Origin: Bacteroidales bacterium | GTDB taxonomy: Bacteria; Bacteroidota; Bacteroidia; Bacteroidales; UBA932 | Length of the DNA stretch: 7,757 nucleotides | Direction: 5' to 3' | Assembly: GCA_017472115.1 (NCBI GenBank) | Contig: JAFUQW010000078.1 | Coordinates: forward strand, 1-7,757 | Part shown: positions 5,666 through 7,757 of the stretch, piece after piece | Numbering within the stretch: position 1 is the first letter of the stretch | Layout of the letters: each line of letters opens with the position of its first letter | Made by a program: the position numbers and the translations under genes | Notes under the pieces: model-generated | What the model was told of the DNA's origin: nothing | The model's input: only the letters and a program-made list of their open reading frames with translations | Databases searched by the model: none

Positions 5666-6076
5666 ATGAAAACACTTAAAGTCTTCCGCATAGCTTCATT
5701 TGTGCCGATGATGGCGTTTTTGATTGTGTTTTTTATCTATAGAACCTTGGATAAAGGATTTGACGGAATCCTGACAACGACATTTAGCGTAATCATAATC
5801 TTCGGTTCTGTAAGCCTTTATACACGTATTAAAAACGAGAACAATCCGGCATATCTTGCCAAGACAGAAAAGGGAATGATAATAGCCAACTTCGTCTCTA
5901 TCGTACTCATGACAGCTTTGTCAATAGTCGGATTCTGTATGGGACCGGGAGGATATTTCAACTGGCTTTATCTGGCCATTACAGCAGCTGTAATTTATTC
6001 AACAACTAACAATATCATTCTATACAAAGCAAAGAAGGCTTATGACTCCGACGCATCGAGTGCATTTTTGCAGTAA
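5666..6076 (+). CDS. Four-span membrane protein, unknown function
   Basis: This 136-aa integral membrane protein has four predicted helices (about 7-25, 34-53, 70-91 and 98-119). It has short basic or polar connections, including TRIKNENNPAYLAKTEKG between helices 2 and 3, and a cytoplasm-type tail KAKKAYDSDASS. No enzymatic motif is visible and I cannot name a family. It sits 20 bases after the 75-aa membrane protein and 35 bases before the transglutaminase-like gene on the same strand, so co-transcription is likely. Its stop codon is inside a long hairpin (6055-6089). Confidence 0.82.
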   Translation: MKTLKVFRIASFVPMMAFLIVFFIYRTLDKGFDGILTTTFSVIIIFGSVSLYTRIKNENNPAYLAKTEKGMIIANFVSIVLMTALSIVGFCMGPGGYFNWLYLAITAAVIYSTTNNIILYKAKKAYDSDASSAFLQ

Positions 6077-6089
6077 AATCGCACTCGAT
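6055..6089 (+). other. Hairpin spanning the stop codon of the four-span membrane protein gene
   Basis: ATCGAGTGC (6055-6063) is perfectly complementary to GCACTCGAT (6081-6089), and the stem continues with ATTTT (6064-6068) pairing AAAAT (6075-6079) past a single bulged C6080. The result is about 14 pairs around a 6-base loop. The TAA stop (6074-6076) lies at the loop edge. No T-run follows, so it is not a normal terminator. It might stabilise or process the operon mRNA, or reduce expression of the next gene. Confidence 0.5.
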
Positions 6090-6111
6090 CAAATCAAAGA
6101 AATAGAAGAAC

Positions 6112-7032
6112 ATGAAACGAACATTCAAGATAATCCTCAAAACTATCGTATATCTGCTGGCACTCATCGGAGCATTGACTGTATCATTTATCATCTTCAT
6201 CAACACCTCAAAGCTTTATTACGTTAGTGTAAGCTTCGATGAAAGCAACCTGGCTCGATTTGAAGAAAGAGTTGATCTGCTCAGAACATGCGGGGCATAC
6301 AGTCCTGACTCGACATTCGTTGATATTGAATACGTTAAAGACAGCATCCGGGCAAAGGAGATTATGGATTATTTCCAGTTGGACACGCTATATGATGCTA
6401 CGGCTTCAACATGGGACAAGGCTCTTGCTATCGGCAAGTTTGTCGCGTTCAACATCCCTCACGAAAATCAGAAGATACAGCCTGAATACAAGAATGCTAT
6501 CGGTCTCTGGGAATATACCAAGAATGTTGAACCTGCTTTCAACTGCCGTCTGCACAGCATCATGACCTTTGAACTTCTGACTGCAGCAGGAATCAAGGCA
6601 AGATACATAACCTGCCTGCCACAGGATGAGAATGATAATGACTGTCACGTAGTAAATGAGGTCTGGCTGCCGGAAAGTCAGCAATGGGTGATGCTTGACA
6701 CAGACATGGGCGGACGTTATGTCACAGACCTTGACGGAAATCTTCTTTCTCTGAGGCAAATGCGTGAGAAATATATAAGCGGAGAAAAGATGAAGTTCTA
6801 CCCTGGCTTTGAAAAAGGGAGTTCAAAGATGACTGACTATTACGCATACATGGCCAAGAACACCTACTGGTTCTGCTGCTGGGGAGCATTGGGATTCTAT
6901 CAGGAGGATTACACTACTCTTCCTCAGTCGGCTCTTAGAAACCGCTATTACGCACTTGTACCTGAAGGATTCGAACCATTCAGGGATATCGTCTACACTA
7001 TAACTCACGACCCGGACAAGTTCTGGAAATAG
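6112..7032 (+). CDS. Membrane-anchored transglutaminase-like (papain-fold) protein
   Basis: This 306-aa protein has one N-terminal membrane helix (about 8-31) followed by a soluble domain probably facing the periplasm. The core resembles the transglutaminase-like superfamily. FNCRLHSIMTFELLTAAGI (143-161) contains the presumed nucleophile C145 at the head of a helix, CHVVNEVWLPESQQWVMLD (178-196) supplies H179, and D196 completes the triad in the usual LDTD context. Members act as cysteine proteases or peptide cross-linking or deamidating enzymes, and some have lost activity; here all three triad positions are kept. The C-terminal part (about 225-306) is rich in aromatics, with an unusual FCCWG (254-258), and I do not recognise it. 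It sits 35 bases after the four-span membrane protein gene and 8 bases before the DUF6624-like gene. Substrate and role are unknown. Confidence 0.8.
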   Translation: MKRTFKIILKTIVYLLALIGALTVSFIIFINTSKLYYVSVSFDESNLARFEERVDLLRTCGAYSPDSTFVDIEYVKDSIRAKEIMDYFQLDTLYDATASTWDKALAIGKFVAFNIPHENQKIQPEYKNAIGLWEYTKNVEPAFNCRLHSIMTFELLTAAGIKARYITCLPQDENDNDCHVVNEVWLPESQQWVMLDTDMGGRYVTDLDGNLLSLRQMREKYISGEKMKFYPGFEKGSSKMTDYYAYMAKNTYWFCCWGALGFYQEDYTTLPQSALRNRYYALVPEGFEPFRDIVYTITHDPDKFWK

Positions 7033-7040
7033 TAACATCT

Positions 7041-7691
7041 ATGACAAAACAGCTCATAACAATACTCGCAGCATTAGTCTGCTGTTCCGTAAGCGCCCAA
7101 ACCGGAACAGCAGATACAAGGGATATGCTGGATTCTCTTTTGTGCGATATAGGTAGAAAAGACCAGGAAGTGCGTTCTGATTGGGCGAAGGTTGCGGCAG
7201 GGAAGGCCACACAGGATGAAATCATCGCATATGCTATGAAGATGGAGGAGACAGACAATGCGAACCTTGAAGTTGTCTCACGGATTCTTGATACATACGG
7301 CTGGCCTGACGGCCTTTCCGAAGATGCAAACAATGCCATTTTTCTGGTGATTGACCACAGTGATCTTAAGACCATGAAGAAGTACGTCGGACTCTTTCAC
7401 GATGCGGTTGAGAATGGATATCTGTCTATGGATGAACTCGTTACTATGGAAGACCGGATGCTGATGAATGCCGGCAAGCCTCAGAAATACGGTACGCAGG
7501 CATACTCAATAACCGCAGGTGGCAAGGCGGTGATTTACATCTGGCCTGTCGAAAATCCGGACAAGCTGAATCAACTGCGTCAATCAGTCGGGTTAAGTCC
7601 GATTGAGGAATATCTGGAGATGGTGAAGCAGCAAGGCGTAGAGATTATCTATGACAAGAAGAAAAGAGTGAAAGATTTCATACAGCATTAA
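7041..7691 (+). CDS. Secreted DUF6624-like protein
   Basis: This 216-aa protein begins with a clear signal peptide (MTKQLITILAALVCCSVSAQ, cleavage near 19/20), so it is exported. The central region matches the pattern I associate with DUF6624: YGWP (86-89) followed by a small-residue helix, IDHSD (104-108, where QHAD is common), a helix ending in MEDRML (136-141), and GKPQKYGTQ (145-153). The biochemical function of that family is not known to me. The C-terminal segment (160-216) gives a short hydrophobic strand VIYIWPVE, then a charged helical tail. It starts 8 bases after the transglutaminase-like gene, so the two are very likely co-translated. The family call is from motif memory and should be treated as moderate. 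Confidence 0.75.
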   Translation: MTKQLITILAALVCCSVSAQTGTADTRDMLDSLLCDIGRKDQEVRSDWAKVAAGKATQDEIIAYAMKMEETDNANLEVVSRILDTYGWPDGLSEDANNAIFLVIDHSDLKTMKKYVGLFHDAVENGYLSMDELVTMEDRMLMNAGKPQKYGTQAYSITAGGKAVIYIWPVENPDKLNQLRQSVGLSPIEEYLEMVKQQGVEIIYDKKKRVKDFIQH

Positions 7692-7712
7692 ACTAAGATT
7701 AAACAGAAAGGT

Positions 7713-7757
7713 ATGCAAAGTAATTACGGCAAATGGAGATTCGAGAAGAAACCTTTA
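7713..7757 (+). CDS. Start of a further gene, truncated by the window edge
   Basis: An ATG at 7713, 21 bases after the previous stop, opens 15 codons (MQSNYGKWRFEKKPL) that run to the window edge without a stop. A purine-rich AGAAAGG lies just before it, but closer than an ideal Shine-Dalgarno sequence. The position and strand fit a fifth member of the cluster. Nothing can be said about function. Confidence 0.45.
   Translation, partial: MQSNYGKWRFEKKPL

Overview
The window looks like chromosomal DNA from a gut-type member of the Bacteroidales (phylum Bacteroidota). The evidence is three matches to the Bacteroidota -7 promoter element TAnnTTTG, genes that mostly lack a Shine-Dalgarno sequence, a TonB-dependent receptor with a Bacteroidota-like plug, and a lipoprotein glutamine cyclotransferase. 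The genus cannot be fixed from this sequence.

Left arm (1-1963, minus strand): a two-gene operon reading toward base 1. The first gene encodes a close relative of mammalian steroid 5-alpha-reductase. It overlaps by one base (TAATG) an Old Yellow Enzyme-family oxidoreductase that runs off the window edge. This pairing resembles the 5AR/5BR part of the Bacteroidota cluster reported to reduce 3-oxo-delta4 bile acids and steroids. The expected third member, a 3-beta-hydroxysteroid dehydrogenase, is not inside the window.

Divergent promoter region (1964-2052): oppositely oriented TAnnTTTG boxes serve the steroid operon (minus) and a glutaminyl cyclotransferase lipoprotein gene (plus, 2053-2805).

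Regulatory region (2806-3053): two tandem copies of a REP-like palindromic unit, then a complete TPP (thiamine pyrophosphate) riboswitch aptamer, then a strong intrinsic terminator. The most striking feature of the window is here. The terminator is not in a leader but inside the 5' end of the gene it controls. The likely ATG of the TonB-dependent receptor lies in the 3' arm of the terminator stem, and the U-tract encodes the Phe-Leu-Phe-Phe core of the signal peptide. The receptor (3033-5312) is very probably an outer-membrane thiamine/TPP importer that is switched off when TPP is plentiful.

Right arm (5313-7757): a TAnnTTTG box abuts a 13-bp perfect inverted repeat. A compact same-strand cluster follows: a 75-aa protein with two predicted membrane spans, a 136-aa protein with four, a membrane-anchored transglutaminase-like protein with a Cys/His/Asp triad, a secreted DUF6624-like protein, and the first 15 codons of a further gene. 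The function of this cluster is unknown. Spacing of 8 to 35 bases suggests a single operon. All intervals over 300 bases are occupied by genes.
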